A DNA stretch of 30,378 nucleotides from Chara braunii (taxonomy: Eukaryota > Streptophyta > Charophyceae > Charales > Characeae): NCBI GenBank assembly GCA_003427395.1, contig BFEA01000528.1:306372-336749 (forward strand). The letters are read 5' to 3'. The translations under genes and the position numbers were made by a program. Positions 20,333 to 30,270 of this stretch are shown in pieces. Each line of letters starts with the position of its first letter. Position 1 is the stretch's first letter. The notes beneath the pieces are model-generated. The model was not told the DNA's origin. It made no database searches and worked only from the letters and a program-made list of their open reading frames with translations.

Positions 20333-20830
20333 ATGACACCTAAGGGCCGTGAGACCGGAACTGGTAGAGGAAGAGGCGACAGACAGGGGAAGGCGCCTGA
20401 AAGGCCTGTAGATTTGACCAGAGAAAGTTAGGAGTGGAAAAAAGATGATGAAGGACTAGAAGAGAAGGACGAAGGGTTAAGGGAGAGACGGTATCGGGAG
20501 GAGAGGCGCATGCATAACCCAGACCCTGATGAAATAGCTTATTATTCATATAGGTACGCTAGGCGTTACGGAGAATCTCCACCACGCTTCGAGCTGCCTA
20601 GTCACCCGCATCATAGCCCTTACCCTCTGTCTCAAGAGAGGCAGCTGACCGTCCTTTCTCTGCCTCACCAACAAGGACCCCGCGAAGTACCATGTGTACC
20701 TGATCCTCCTGTGGTTTCGCAGTCTGCGTCGCCTGATAGGAGGATGTGCCTATCACTCCTAATGTTTATATTGTGTCAGTTAGAGATTTGTGGGTTAGTA
20801 TCTTACTTGTGGTATAAGAAGATTATATAA
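20333..20830 (+). pseudogene. Extra ORF A, small charged protein (function unknown)
   Basis: An ATG at 20333 opens a frame that would be 165 codons long but is interrupted by TAG at 20429-20431. The N-terminus is rich in Arg and Gly (GTGRGRGDRQGK), followed by acidic and Arg-rich stretches (EERR) and a Tyr/Arg/Pro segment (YYSYRYARRYGESPPR). The last 40 residues are hydrophobic and may be non-coding. RG-rich tails are common in nucleic-acid-binding proteins, so an RNA-binding role is possible. I do not recognise the family. It lies 131 bp before the next ORF in the same direction. Confidence 0.4.
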
Positions 20831-20898
20831 GGGTCAAAAGTGTCAAAGAAGGTGGTGGAATAAAAAGCGAAAACTAGTCAGATCCTAGGATTGAAAGT

Positions 20899-20934
20899 CT
20901 GATGGAAGGATGTGGGCTGGTTTGTGTTGTGTAG
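20899..20934 (+). promoter_or_regulatory. Branch-point and 3' splice-acceptor-like signal before ORF B1
   Basis: CTGAT at 20899-20903 fits the plant branch consensus CTRAY. It is followed by GGTTTGTGTTGTGTAG, with AG at 20933-20934. The ATG of the next ORF is 27 bases downstream. Confidence 0.35.
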
Positions 20935-20961
20935 TAGGTGGAGTATACCAAAGAAAAGAAG

Positions 20962-21654
20962 ATGGCTTCTGCCCGATATCAAATCACGATCAGAGAGCCC
21001 GTACAAATGAGTCGTGGCATTATGATGAATCTTCCCAGTCGCCACGAAGAGAATGAAGAGACAGGGTATTGTTGAGGGATTTCTGTAGGGGAACAAACTT
21101 TCATCTGGATTGAGTCTGGATGGGTTAGAGGCGAAAACTGTGCGGTAGAGAGGGTTACCCTGTACATCGCATAAGAAAATCTGCAAGCTATCATAATAAA
21201 TTTAGTACTAGGTATTGATCGATCTCTCTCGAGACTATTATGGATAGCAGAATCCGCGGTCGAATCTAGAAGAAGGGATGTTAGTCTGAATGGATTTGAG
21301 AGGGTCATAGGAACTGTGAGGGTAAGGAAGGCAAGCGAATTTCTTCCGTCAGCAGCGTATCTAAGAGGGACCCCCCCCATGTTCATTGTAGATGCAGCCT
21401 TCGGATGGAGGACCCGAGTGGAAATGGCTGCGGAAGCCGCAATGACGATACTTGAGAGAGAATACCACACATCTACCTCTTTGCTGATATACTACATATA
21501 CCTAGAGATTGGACATTTGATTGAAGAAAAGGATCGGCAAAACATACTATCACGGGTCGATTCGTATGCTCGTCAACACGATTGGGCAAATAGGCATATC
21601 TTCTGGGAAGAACTGAAGCAGAGGATCCTCGATGAAATAGGAAGGGGTGTTTAG
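20962..21654 (+). pseudogene. Extra ORF B1, diverged paralog of ORF B2
   Basis: The frame from ATG 20962 to TAG 21652-21654 is 230 codons, with two internal stops (TGA 21073, TAA 21172). From about codon 25 it aligns almost without gaps to the neighbouring 21751-22452 product. Shared points are FIWIESGW/FLWIKTGW, VTLY, a leucine-rich segment with IG, an R-A-EF motif, an AFG/AFW motif, YYIYLEIG/YHLYLEMR, then E+D..N+L..V+.Y and a C-terminal EI. I estimate that about a quarter to a third of residues match. The protein is mixed alpha-like and rich in aromatics, with no signal peptide. No family recognised. The 112-codon open part from 21316 is only its C-terminal half. Confidence 0.6.
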
Positions 21655-21698
21655 GAAAGACTGAGAAAGATAGTTATTGAGAAATGAAAATTGAGCGG

Positions 21699-21740
21699 TT
21701 ACTAACAAAGGAAAGGTTCCTTCTTTGACTGTTGTAACAG
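21699..21740 (+). promoter_or_regulatory. Branch-point and 3' splice-acceptor signal before ORF B2
   Basis: TTACTAAC at 21699-21706 contains a perfect TACTAAC branch sequence. It is followed by TTCCTTCTTTGACTGTTGTAA and CAG, with AG at 21739-21740, 35 bases from the branch A. The ORF's ATG is 10 bases beyond. This is the best acceptor in the element. Confidence 0.5.
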
Positions 21741-21750
21741 GAATACAAGG

Positions 21751-22452
21751 ATGACTCCTTTAATGTGGTTCGCTGATCGGAGCTTTCTGATAAGCCTGCC
21801 CAAGCCAAAGAAAGGAGGGGTTGAAATGACACTGCCAAAGAGAACGATAAATCTGGATGAAGAAATGGACTCATGGTGTGGGATACTAAAAGGACAAGAA
21901 TCCTTCCTTTGGATAAAGACTGGGTGGACCACAATGGAAAGACAGACAATAGTAAAGGTGACACTTTATTTACCTGCCCTTCTCTGGAGGGTTCACGCAA
22001 TCGATCTTGCGATAGGGGAAAACCGCCACGTCTCTAAGTACGTGTTGATAGCCGGAATGACTCTTGACGCATTTTCAAGGAATTTGTACTGTGGAGAAGA
22101 AGGGGAGGTTATAAAATCAATCGATGCTAAGTGGGCAACCGAATTCACATATCCGACGAAGTACGTTAAGACCACGCTTCCAAATTTCATAATCAACGAA
22201 GCGTTTTGGGGAATAGAGAATGTGGAACGAGCGGTACTAGCAGCACGATCAGTTCCAGAGATGGGCTTCGAGTTCGAGGCGCCGAAAGTTGTTTACCATC
22301 TATACTTAGAAATGAGACCAAGATTAAAAGAAAGGGACTTCTATAACGTACTATGCATAGTAAACGCATACCTACGCATCTACCATTTTGAAGATATCTC
22401 GACCTACTGGTACAATCTTTGCCGGGAGACATGTATTGAAATTTATAGATGA
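21751..22452 (+). CDS. Extra ORF B2, intact 233-residue protein of unknown family
   Basis: It is open from ATG 21751 to TGA 22450-22452 without interruption. The N-terminal 45 residues include a basic PKPKKGG stretch and an acidic LDEEMDSW. The middle carries FLWIKTGW, VTLYLP and a leucine/isoleucine-rich helix-like part. The second half has INEAFWGIENVERAVLAA and VVYHLYLEMRPRLKERDF, and ends with WYNLCRETCIEIYR. No zinc-finger, protease, movement-protein or envelope motif is visible, and there is no clear transmembrane helix. It is a tandem paralog of the ORF at 20962. It lies between an acceptor-like site and gag in a retrotransposon whose other genes are broken. Candidate roles (structural gag-like protein, silencing suppressor, captured host gene) are guesses. 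Confidence 0.65.
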   Translation: MTPLMWFADRSFLISLPKPKKGGVEMTLPKRTINLDEEMDSWCGILKGQESFLWIKTGWTTMERQTIVKVTLYLPALLWRVHAIDLAIGENRHVSKYVLIAGMTLDAFSRNLYCGEEGEVIKSIDAKWATEFTYPTKYVKTTLPNFIINEAFWGIENVERAVLAARSVPEMGFEFEAPKVVYHLYLEMRPRLKERDFYNVLCIVNAYLRIYHFEDISTYWYNLCRETCIEIYR

Positions 22453-22593
22453 AATCCCTTCTTTATTTGGTATGGTTAGGAGCTTTTGGCACGGGGACTG
22501 GGTGCTCCTCGAAGAAATACTCAGTTGAGAGGAAAGGGGTATGAAAAGTCATATAGGGTAAGGACAAGTGACAAGAGTAAAAGATACGTCAAG

Positions 22594-22641
22594 ATAATGA
22601 CAAAGAGGGTGGATCAATGGTCGTTTTGTGTGTCTTAACAG
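22594..22641 (+). promoter_or_regulatory. Branch-point and 3' splice-acceptor-like signal before gag
   Basis: ATAATGAC near 22594-22601 is a weak branch match. TTTTGTGTGTCTTAACAG follows, with AG at 22640-22641. Gag starts 42 bases later at 22684. A second CAG lies at 22655-22657. Confidence 0.35.
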
Positions 22642-22683
22642 GGTCTACAGTCTAGCAGGAATCAAGAAAGAAAAAGGGAAAAG

Positions 22684-24693
22684 ATGGGCGATGCCAGCGC
22701 CAACGGAGGGTCGCCGATCATCGCGGCGGAAATCGTCAAGTTACTAGAGAAGAGAACGATAAAGAGGTCTAACCTACCGAGAATAGACATCTTCCCTTTC
22801 AAAGGGGATAGGGTGACTCATTGGTTAGAACTACTTGAGCAAATCTTCAACCAATTGACACCGGCCGATAAATTTGCCCAGTTGTTCGAGTACGTATGGT
22901 TGGAATGCACCTCTGACGTAGAAGAGGTAGTGAGGAAGTCCAACAATGATTGGGCTGAGTTTAAAAGGGGCATGCAAAAGACGTTTAAGCTAGGAGATGG
23001 CTTGCTCACTATTGACCATCTCTATAACATAAACAAAGATGATTTCACCACGATCAGGGCGTTCGCCAACACAATCGAAAAGACGGCCGAAAGGGTCCCG
23101 GGGCTGTTTGAAGAGATGAAGTGCATCGTATTCCTAGGGAAGTTCTCTGGGTATGAGGCGATGGAGCTAACCCGAGGGGGAGCCGCAGGGAGGAAGACAA
23201 CTTGGGAAACCATAAAGAGGAATATCGCGGGGGAGACATGGATCAAGTGTTCTATCACCAAATCAAGGTTGAACGAAAGAAAAGAAAGGCAGTAGGGAAG
23301 GTCCAAGGAACGGATAGCGTACTTGGAGGAGTGTTGAACAATATGACAAATGAGATAAAAGAGCTTAGGGAAAGAGTGACACCATCGAAAGTGTTAACAT
23401 TGACACAACCATCAGGAAAGAAAAGGAAGGAAGAGGAAGATGGAGAGGAAGAGGCCGAAGGAGGAGAACCGGAAGAAGCGGTCAAATTAACAAAGTGTCA
23501 AGGAAAGGCTAAGAATCTCGCTATCGGAGGACAAGGCTCGGGAAAAGGGCAAGTAACTCAACAAGCGATAGTCCAGTATGGACAGGAGCCGTCAACGAGC
23601 ACAGCACGATATGGTCAATGACCCGTGCGTCCACCGATGGGAGCATGGTCTGGGTACTTCCCGATAGGGCCATGGACTACGCAGGGTCTTATATCCTATG
23701 TTACCCCAGAATCAGAATTTGTGAGGAGACTAAAACACGGGACAGGGAGGACAAAACCAGAACAGGTCCCAAGGACAAGGACAAGGACAAGGACGTAGAA
23801 GAGGTAGGAATGCTGGTAGAAATCGGGGATCAGGGGAACGAGGAGCATGAAATAGAGAAAGTGGGTATCAAGGTGGAAACTGGGGTCAACTACAAAGGGG
23901 TGCGAATCCGGTAGGGCAAGAATATCAGCAGGGGTATGGTCGTGGTTACGACCAAGGCTATGGAAGGGGGTTTGGTAGAGGAAATGGGCCATGGAACGGA
24001 CAGGGTTTTGACAGAGGATGGATAGACTACAGCGAATGCATTTGTACCCACTGTGGGATCAAAGGACACACAGTAAAGCGATGCCACATCAGGAAGCTCG
24101 ACGAACGCGATGGACTCATAACATCGAACATAGATGACGAGGTATTTGACAGAACAGGAAGGCTGATCGATCCTGAGATTCGGGGAGGCATTAGAGAAGA
24201 GGCCCTTCGCATAGCCGCGCTAGGTCCCAACGCCCCGAGAATGTTCAGAATGTGGCAAGAAAAGGAAGGACCAGTCGTACGGGTGGAAGATGTAACCGAA
24301 CTAGAAGAAAAACTGAGCAGGATGAGGATCGAAGAAAGCAAGGAAGACGTACCTTTTGTGGAAGAAGAAGTAGAAGAGAATGACGTTAGGATTAATGTCA
24401 GGGATACGTTTGATAGGATGGAGGACTTAGTGAATAAAATGCAAAGACTGCATTTGAGGCTTCAAGGGATATGTGAAAAAGCGGGGAAAGAAGGGGCTGG
24501 GTGCCCGAAAGTGTTTACCATGGGACGTGGAGGATCGGGAGATGGGCCGAATGAGCCCAACCCAAGAATGTTGAGGGTCAATATGGCCGCAAAGAACAGT
24601 GGGGGTCAAAGAAGCGTAAGAGAAACGATTCCGTTCGCTACAAGAAGACCCGCAGGAGGGAATCCTCCAAAGGAACAAGCCCAAACTTCCTAG
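22684..24693 (+). pseudogene. gag: gag (capsid and CCHC nucleocapsid), frameshifted
   Basis: The start is ATG 22684 (MGDASANGG). The first 180 residues are capsid-like (IDIFPFKGD, HWLELLEQIF, WAEFKRGM, a Ty3/gypsy gag pattern). One base is missing in the G run at 23229-23233, after which the frame continues as GDMDQVFYHQ and KERVT-type coiled-coil sequence with a KKRKEEED stretch. Near 23690 the frame returns to the first phase in a Gln/Gly/Arg-rich segment with a CAAGGA hexamer repeat (23773-23797) encoding QG pairs. A zinc knuckle of the form C-x2-C-x4-H-x4-C lies at 24043-24084 (CTHCGIKGHTVKRC). A charged helical tail leads to TAG 24691. Stops include TGA 23619, TGA 23722, TAA 23731 and TGA 23848. 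The protein would package element RNA into virus-like particles in the cytoplasm. Confidence 0.85.
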
Positions 24694-27600
24694 CCTGCAA
24701 AGAAGAACCACCTATCATGGTAGAGGGTGACGAAGATGAGGATGAGAAGATTAGGGAGGAAGAAGAGAGGCAGGCGGAAATCAGGGCTAAGAGAAGGAAA
24801 GGTGAAGTTAAAAAAGGAAGGTAAAAAAAGGACGAAGCGCCAAGCAAAAAGAGAAAGTACCACACATCGATCGAAAAAGGTGTAGACCTGAAAGGTTTAG
24901 TAAATAATCTACTAGAAGGTCACAACGAATTGCTAAATCTGAATGAAATTCTAGCTTCAGCTCCTAAGTTAAGAGAAGTGGTGAAGGCGAGGTTATCACG
25001 CCGGAGAGTGGCCTCGGTCCGGATGGGGGACATGATTCCCAAAGAGGCAAACTGGAGCGTGGCAGGAAGCAAAATGGACTGAAAGTTTGTGGGAACATGA
25101 TCCATTGATGTTATGATAAAGGGGAAGATGTGTCCTGGGATGGTTGACACCGGGGCAGAAATGAACATTATAAATGGAGAAACGACAGTAAAACTAGGAC
25201 TTGAGGTAGATAAAAACGACTGCGGGTTTCTCAATGGAGCCAGCGACAAGACCGGGTACACGGGGGTTCCGTCGAATGTGGTGATAGAGATAGGAAGAGT
25301 CAAGATACGTACGTGTTTCTACGTCATGCCCAACTTGGATCTCCCAATATTATTGGGTAGGTCATTCCTGTGCAGATCAGAGTCGCTGATTATAAACAAG
25401 CACGACGACACTATGTTCGTCATCTTGTGCGATCCTGCCTGTGAAAACTTTGAGGTTATCACCTTTAGGAACACAGACCCGCACTGCTCGAAGAACAGAC
25501 TCAATGCCGGATCTTACATGTTCGAAGAATCTGAGAATAGGAGGAGAGAACTGAAATGGGAAGAAGGAGAAGAAGAATCAGATGATGAGGAAGCTAAAGA
25601 ACTTGCACTGAGCCTAACTAATATCAGTGACGCAGTGGAACTGGTATCGGCTTATAGGATGGCTGATCCACACGCAGTCAGGGCACTCGCAGAAAGGATC
25701 CAAGACGATCCAGAAGGGGGAAGGGTCGATCTCGTTTACCGACCACCTCCTTCTTATCAGATAATAGTGTCGCATGCGCCGAGTGCTCAAGCTGTCGGTC
25801 AGCATTTTTTAGGGGTGGGCTCAAGCAGGGCTCCAAAAGGAGATACAAGACGGTAGATAAGAAGAGTCACCCTGTGCCAGTTCTAGTGAGTCAAGAAAAA
25901 GGGGTGTATTATGATCAGGAAAGAGAACTGATACAGCGAATGAGGGAAGGCATCCAGAATGGGCCTTGTCGTATCGACGATGAGACTGAGAAATAATTGA
26001 TAATAGGGGAACATGGGTTTCTGACAAGGCAAGAGGAGGAATTGGTGAAGGAGCTGATACGAGAAAAGCATGGGGCATATGCCTATAACGATGATCAACG
26101 TGGGAGGTTGGATGTGGACAAGATAGAAATGATCCGCATTCATACTGTACCCCACGAACCATGGAATGTCCGAGGAGCTAAGTACCCCAATCCCGAGGAT
26201 CGCAGAAGGGTGGTAGAGTATCTAGATGGGAAAATCCGTACGGATGTAGCAGGGTACTCCAGTGGACCGTACGCGTCTCCATGGTTCTACTTTGTAAAGC
26301 CAAATGAAGTACTCAGATGGGTGCAAGACCTCCAACGAATGAACGCGGTAACTGTAAGGGATGCAGGGGGTTTGCCCAACGCTGACCAGTTGTCAGAAGC
26401 TTGTGCAGGTAGGTCGATTGTGTCCCTCATCGATCTCTACTCTGGATATGATCAGTTTCCAGTCTATCCGTCAAACCGTCCCATCACGGGGATACACACA
26501 CCAAGGGGATTGGTCCATATGAATGTTGCGCCGCAAGGATGAAACAATGTTGTGGCCATGGTGTAACGAAGCACGATCAGGGTAATGCAGCCCATTAGCC
26601 ATCAGATCACCGAACCATACATACATGATCTTGCAGTTAAGGGCCCGATTGAGAAGGATGAGTCAGAGGTGGCTCCAAGGGTAAGAAGGTTTGTATGGGA
26701 ACATGTTCAGGGATTGAGAGAAGTCCTATCGCTACTGGAAAAATACAACCTCACCGCCAGTGGAGTGAAGTCGAGACATTGTGTAAGGGAGGTAACCATT
26801 CTAGGATACATTTGCAACGAGCATGGTCGGCGTCCTGATAAGAAGAAGACCAATAAGATCCTAGAATGACCCACTCCCTTCAGAAATGTGGGTGAAGTGC
26901 GAAGTTTCCTTGGTACCTGTGGGTTCTGGAGGAGATTCATAGAAAGGTTTGCTAGTAAAACAGAGCATCTAAGGAAGCTAGTCCGTAAGGATCAGGAATG
27001 GGAATGGGAAAACCATCAAGAAGAAGTGGTGGAAGAATTGAAGAATGAATTCGGAGAGGGAGGTCTGGTACTGGGGTTACCAGACTTTGATGCGACTATA
27101 GAAAGACCCTTCATAGTTGAAACCGACGCTGGGCCAACCGCACTGGGAGACGTCTTGATTCAGACAGACAGTGAGGGAAAGGAAAGGCCGCTAAGGTTTG
27201 AAAGTCGGACGCTCAACCCGACAGAAAAGAACTACTTGCAGTTTAAAAAGGAAGCCTTGGCGGTCCTACATTGCCTAAGAATTTTTAGGCATTACCTCTT
27301 TGGGAGGACGTTTGTACTAAGGATTGATCCTACGACGCTTGTGTACTCACTCAAGAAGTTTTCGCCTTCAGATCCGACTATAGCCAGATGACTTACTTAT
27401 ATCTGGATGTTCGATTTCCAGTTAGAACGGATCCTGGGAACAAGAAAAGGGCGGACGGCATGAGCAAAATTGAGTGGGGAAACCAGAGAGAATCTGATGA
27501 AGAAACGCCTCTGGTAGACGGGTTTTTGGAGGAAGGGGAAGACATGCGAACTCACGTGAACTGTTGGTTCATGTTTGTCGAAAGTAAGGAGATGAGGAAA

Positions 27601-28135
27601 GGAAATCCAATGTGACATCCGCCTCCCGAATTTATGAGAGAGCCTTCGTTGATACTCACACCATTAGAGGAAGAAGACTCTTGGGGCAATAAAAATACGG
27701 AGTGGATGACAGAGTTGGCTCTGGCAGAGAACTATAGGATAATGGATGAGCCGCGAACGATCGAAGCAGGAGTCCAACAACAGACGAGCAGGTAGCTATG
27801 ATGGGAAGAATGTACTACCTGACAAATTTGTTGTTACAGGTCCAAGCAAATAATGAGAGAGGAATGATAAAGGCTGAATAGATAGTTATTGGGGATGATT
27901 ACGAATTTGATGAAGAGAAGGAAGGAGAGTTCGAACAAGAGGAGATCTCAGAGGAATTCAGGGAAGAGGAGTATGATGGATTCTATTTAGAAATGACGTT
28001 GTTCCTCTCAGGAGATAAAAAAGAGAGAGAAGTGAGCGAAAAGACTCTTAGGATGAGAGACCACTATGAGGTAAGAGGTGACCACTTGTTCATCAGGGAC
28101 ATGAGAGGGCCGCCGCGACGTTGTTGGGCGACCAC
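24555..28135 (+). pseudogene. pol: pol: protease, reverse transcriptase, RNase H, start of integrase; broken
   Basis: The pol phase opens at 24555 and overlaps the end of gag by about 140 bases, so pol may have been made by frameshifting. The protease has VDTGAEMNII at 25143-25172 (catalytic Asp at 25146) and LPILLGRSF. After a phase change near 25810-25840 the RT reads LIDLYSGYDQFPV (motif A Asp at 26432) and HMNVAPQG (motif B). Motif C is YIHD at 26618-26629, where Asp is expected in place of His. The connection has ILGYICNEHGR and FLGTCGFWRRFIERFA. RNase H has VETDAGPTALG (Asp at 27125), KKEALAVLHCLR and RIDPTTL. After another shift near 27430, ADGMSKIEW and an acidic linker lead to RDHYEVRGDHLFIRD (about 28056-28100), the front of an integrase. 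Stops include TAA 24822, TGA 25080, TGA 25098, TAA 25994, TGA 26540, TAA 26564, TGA 26867, TGA 27389 and TGA 27613. Confidence 0.88.
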
Positions 28136-28454
28136 AGGCAGTGGGTCACCCGAAATCAGTAGTTTTGAGTCTTCGACCCGATGACTAGACCGTATTTTGA
28201 CGGTACTCTTGTTTAACCTGACGGGGAAAATTAGGGGTACCCAGAGCACCCCTAATCTCGGATGTGCTGACCACTTAGAGTAACCCTCAAATTAACGAGG
28301 GGAGTTACCGCTTCTACCACGTTGTGCCCCACCTCTCTTCCGCTTGCTCCGAGTCTATTCCCGAAGCAGCTAGCCGCGGGATGGGAATACGGGAGTAGGC
28401 CTTGGCATGACCGTTTTACTTTGCACAATTAGAGCGGGAATGAAGCCTCGGATT
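28136..28454. other. Sequence beyond the truncated element, with a perfect hairpin
   Basis: Similarity to pol stops around 28135. ATTAGGGGT (28230-28238) pairs perfectly with ACCCCTAAT (28248-28256) over nine bases. GGGAATA and TATTCCC around 28350-28390 form a second dyad. This could be part of another repeat into which the element is broken. It shows no recognisable similarity to 18481-20100, so I do not call it the 3' LTR. Confidence 0.4.
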
Positions 28455-28830
28455 TCATTAATTTTAATACCATAATTAAAAATGGAAAAAGGAATTAAGA
28501 ACAATAAAAGCGAAGAGAAAAACGAGATATTCTTTATTTTATTAAATTTCCTCGGTATTTAATTTTAATGGAATCACCGTCGTTATTTGTTATTTCCAGT
28601 AATAGAATAAAAAATAGGGGAAGGAATAAAAAACAATAAAAGAAGAAGAAAACAAAAAAAAAATTGTTATTTAATTGAATTCCATCGGAATTAATTTTTG
28701 TTGGAATTATTTTTATTTTCATTATTTTTGATGATAGGATTAAGAAATAAGAAAAATAATGAAAAATGATTGAAAAAAAAATAAATTAATGATTATTTAA
28801 TATTTGATTAAATTCTGTTTAAATTATTCG
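28455..28830. repeat. AT-rich degenerate tandem repeat, about 130 bp
   Basis: ACAATAAAAG occurs at 28501 and 28633, 132 bp apart. Each is followed by an A-rich block, a TTATTT[TA]ATT block, then ATT[TC]C[CA]TCGG and TAATTTT. A third, weaker copy starts near 28745. The whole stretch is AT-rich with A/T homopolymers and holds no gene. Confidence 0.65.
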
Positions 28831-28939
28831 TGATGGGTTTGGGGCCGGATTATTTATTTACCCTGATTTAACGATCCTCCCTATTCTCCGATAATTGAGA
28901 TCGCTCACGTGACTTACCTGATATATCTGGTTACTAGCC

Positions 28940-29580
28940 TTGTCGCAGTTGGTGTGTTTCGAGAGAGCGGGGCCGCATGGTCAGTGGGGGTTGGTGCTAC
29001 ATTTGTCCGACTATTGCTTCGATATCACGCTCGGTATTGGCTCGACATCGACATGTTTCAGGTTCGGTAATGACTCGGCGTCCGTACGGTACAGCCCACT
29101 GCAGTTCGGGACAGTTGCCTCAGGTTCGGTGTTGATTCGACGTTGGCACGACACTGCTCGATATGTGTCTCAGATTCGGTTTTAGTTCAATGTCGATATC
29201 GGGTTGCAGCGCCGCGTCACTACTACTCTGTGTGATCACTGGTTTGGCGACGAGACAGAATTCCGCGGGTTGGTACTTTACCTTTGATACGGTCACTGGT
29301 CCGACATTGATGAGACTCACAGCAGCCTGTTGCTACTGTTTTGTGTTGTACTACTCCAGCTTGGTGTTAATTAGTGATACGGATTTGGCTCAAAGACGGT
29401 CCGGTCACGCTGGTACAAGTTTGGTACGGTATACTGATTCTAGACAAGTTCGACGACGGTACCACTTCAGATTGGCCAATGGTACGATACAGGCAAGGTA
29501 CTGCGGCAGCGTACTATGGTCTGTTCCTTTTCTTTTCAAGCTCGGTAATTGGTATGATTAAAGACACTTCAACTTAACTT
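28940..29580. repeat. Degenerate repeat with recurring GGTTCGGT motif
   Basis: G[CG][TA]TCGGT followed by TGA/TGG and TCGACGT-like sequence recurs at 29029, 29061, 29123 and 29173. Weaker matches (GGTCCGA, GCTCGGT, GGTACGGT) continue to about 29550. Spacing is irregular (32, 62, 50 bp). Frames through it on both strands are probably incidental. Confidence 0.5.
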
Positions 29581-29697
29581 AGTTCATTCCGCTCTACTCT
29601 GGCTCGACACTGACCGTTTGTAGCAGTCCCATGGATTTTTTCCTAGTACGGGACCTGCTATACGAATCTACCTGGCATATTTTTGTTGATACGGATC

Positions 29698-30270
29698 TCA
29701 CAAGGCCCAATGCCTGGCCATTTTTTTCCCAATGCAGGCCACACAGACCTGGTACTGGGCCTGCTTTAGCCAATGCGGGGTAAACTGGCAGTCTCTTGAG
29801 GCCACGACCTCTGGTACCAGGAGGATATAACGAGGATCAACTGGTCTGGTAGGACATTCAGACGGGGGCAGTCTCTCGCAGCATGCAAGGTGTACCCCGC
29901 CCACGTCGCTTATACTGATGATGTCAATGGGGAGCAGTGCACAGGCGGTTACAGGAGATGGGGACGAGGGAAAACCGGGCATTGTGCTTGGTGTACGTGG
30001 CGACAAGAGCATGATCGAACGAGGTGGTCCGAGGATCCATGCCCCATTTATGCTAGTCAGGGAACAGCTTGGGAGCGCTTGCCCACGCTCGGGGTAAGCA
30101 CGACGTACTCCGCGAATCTCTTGGTTCAGCGTGAGTGAGCAGCCATTATCGCTGGCCGTGAAGCCAACCACTCCACTGATGATGAGGTAGGCAACACTAT
30201 GGGTGGAGTGAACAGCCATTATCACTGGCTGTGAAGCTGGCCACTCCCCTGATGATGAGGTAGGCAACAC
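29698..30270 (-). other. Unassigned 190-codon minus-strand open frame
   Basis: It is open from 30270 down to 29698 on the minus strand. The N-terminal third lies over the 73-bp tandem repeat, which makes it suspect. The C-terminal part (RPVDPRYILLVPEV, QFTPHWLKQAQYQ) is of ordinary composition and could be a real exon or a relic. No domain recognised and no splice or promoter evidence. Confidence 0.2.

Larger units (their letters stand above)
20101..28135 (+). mobile_element. Decayed Ty3/gypsy-type LTR retrotransposon with extra ORFs, integrase end missing
   Basis: Order on the plus strand: leader, small RG-rich ORF (20333), two paralogous ORFs (20962, 21751), gag (22684), and pol with protease, reverse transcriptase and RNase H, then the first residues of integrase. 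The protease-RT-RNase H-integrase order is that of Ty3/gypsy. The body ends abruptly around 28135 in an IN N-terminus. The HHCC finger, catalytic core, polypurine tract and 3' LTR are all absent. Many stops and at least five frameshifts make it non-autonomous. Confidence 0.85.

Noticed and set aside
28136-28930. 3' LTR of the gypsy-type element
   Set aside because: No similarity to the candidate 5' LTR region was seen, and integrase and the polypurine tract are missing before it.
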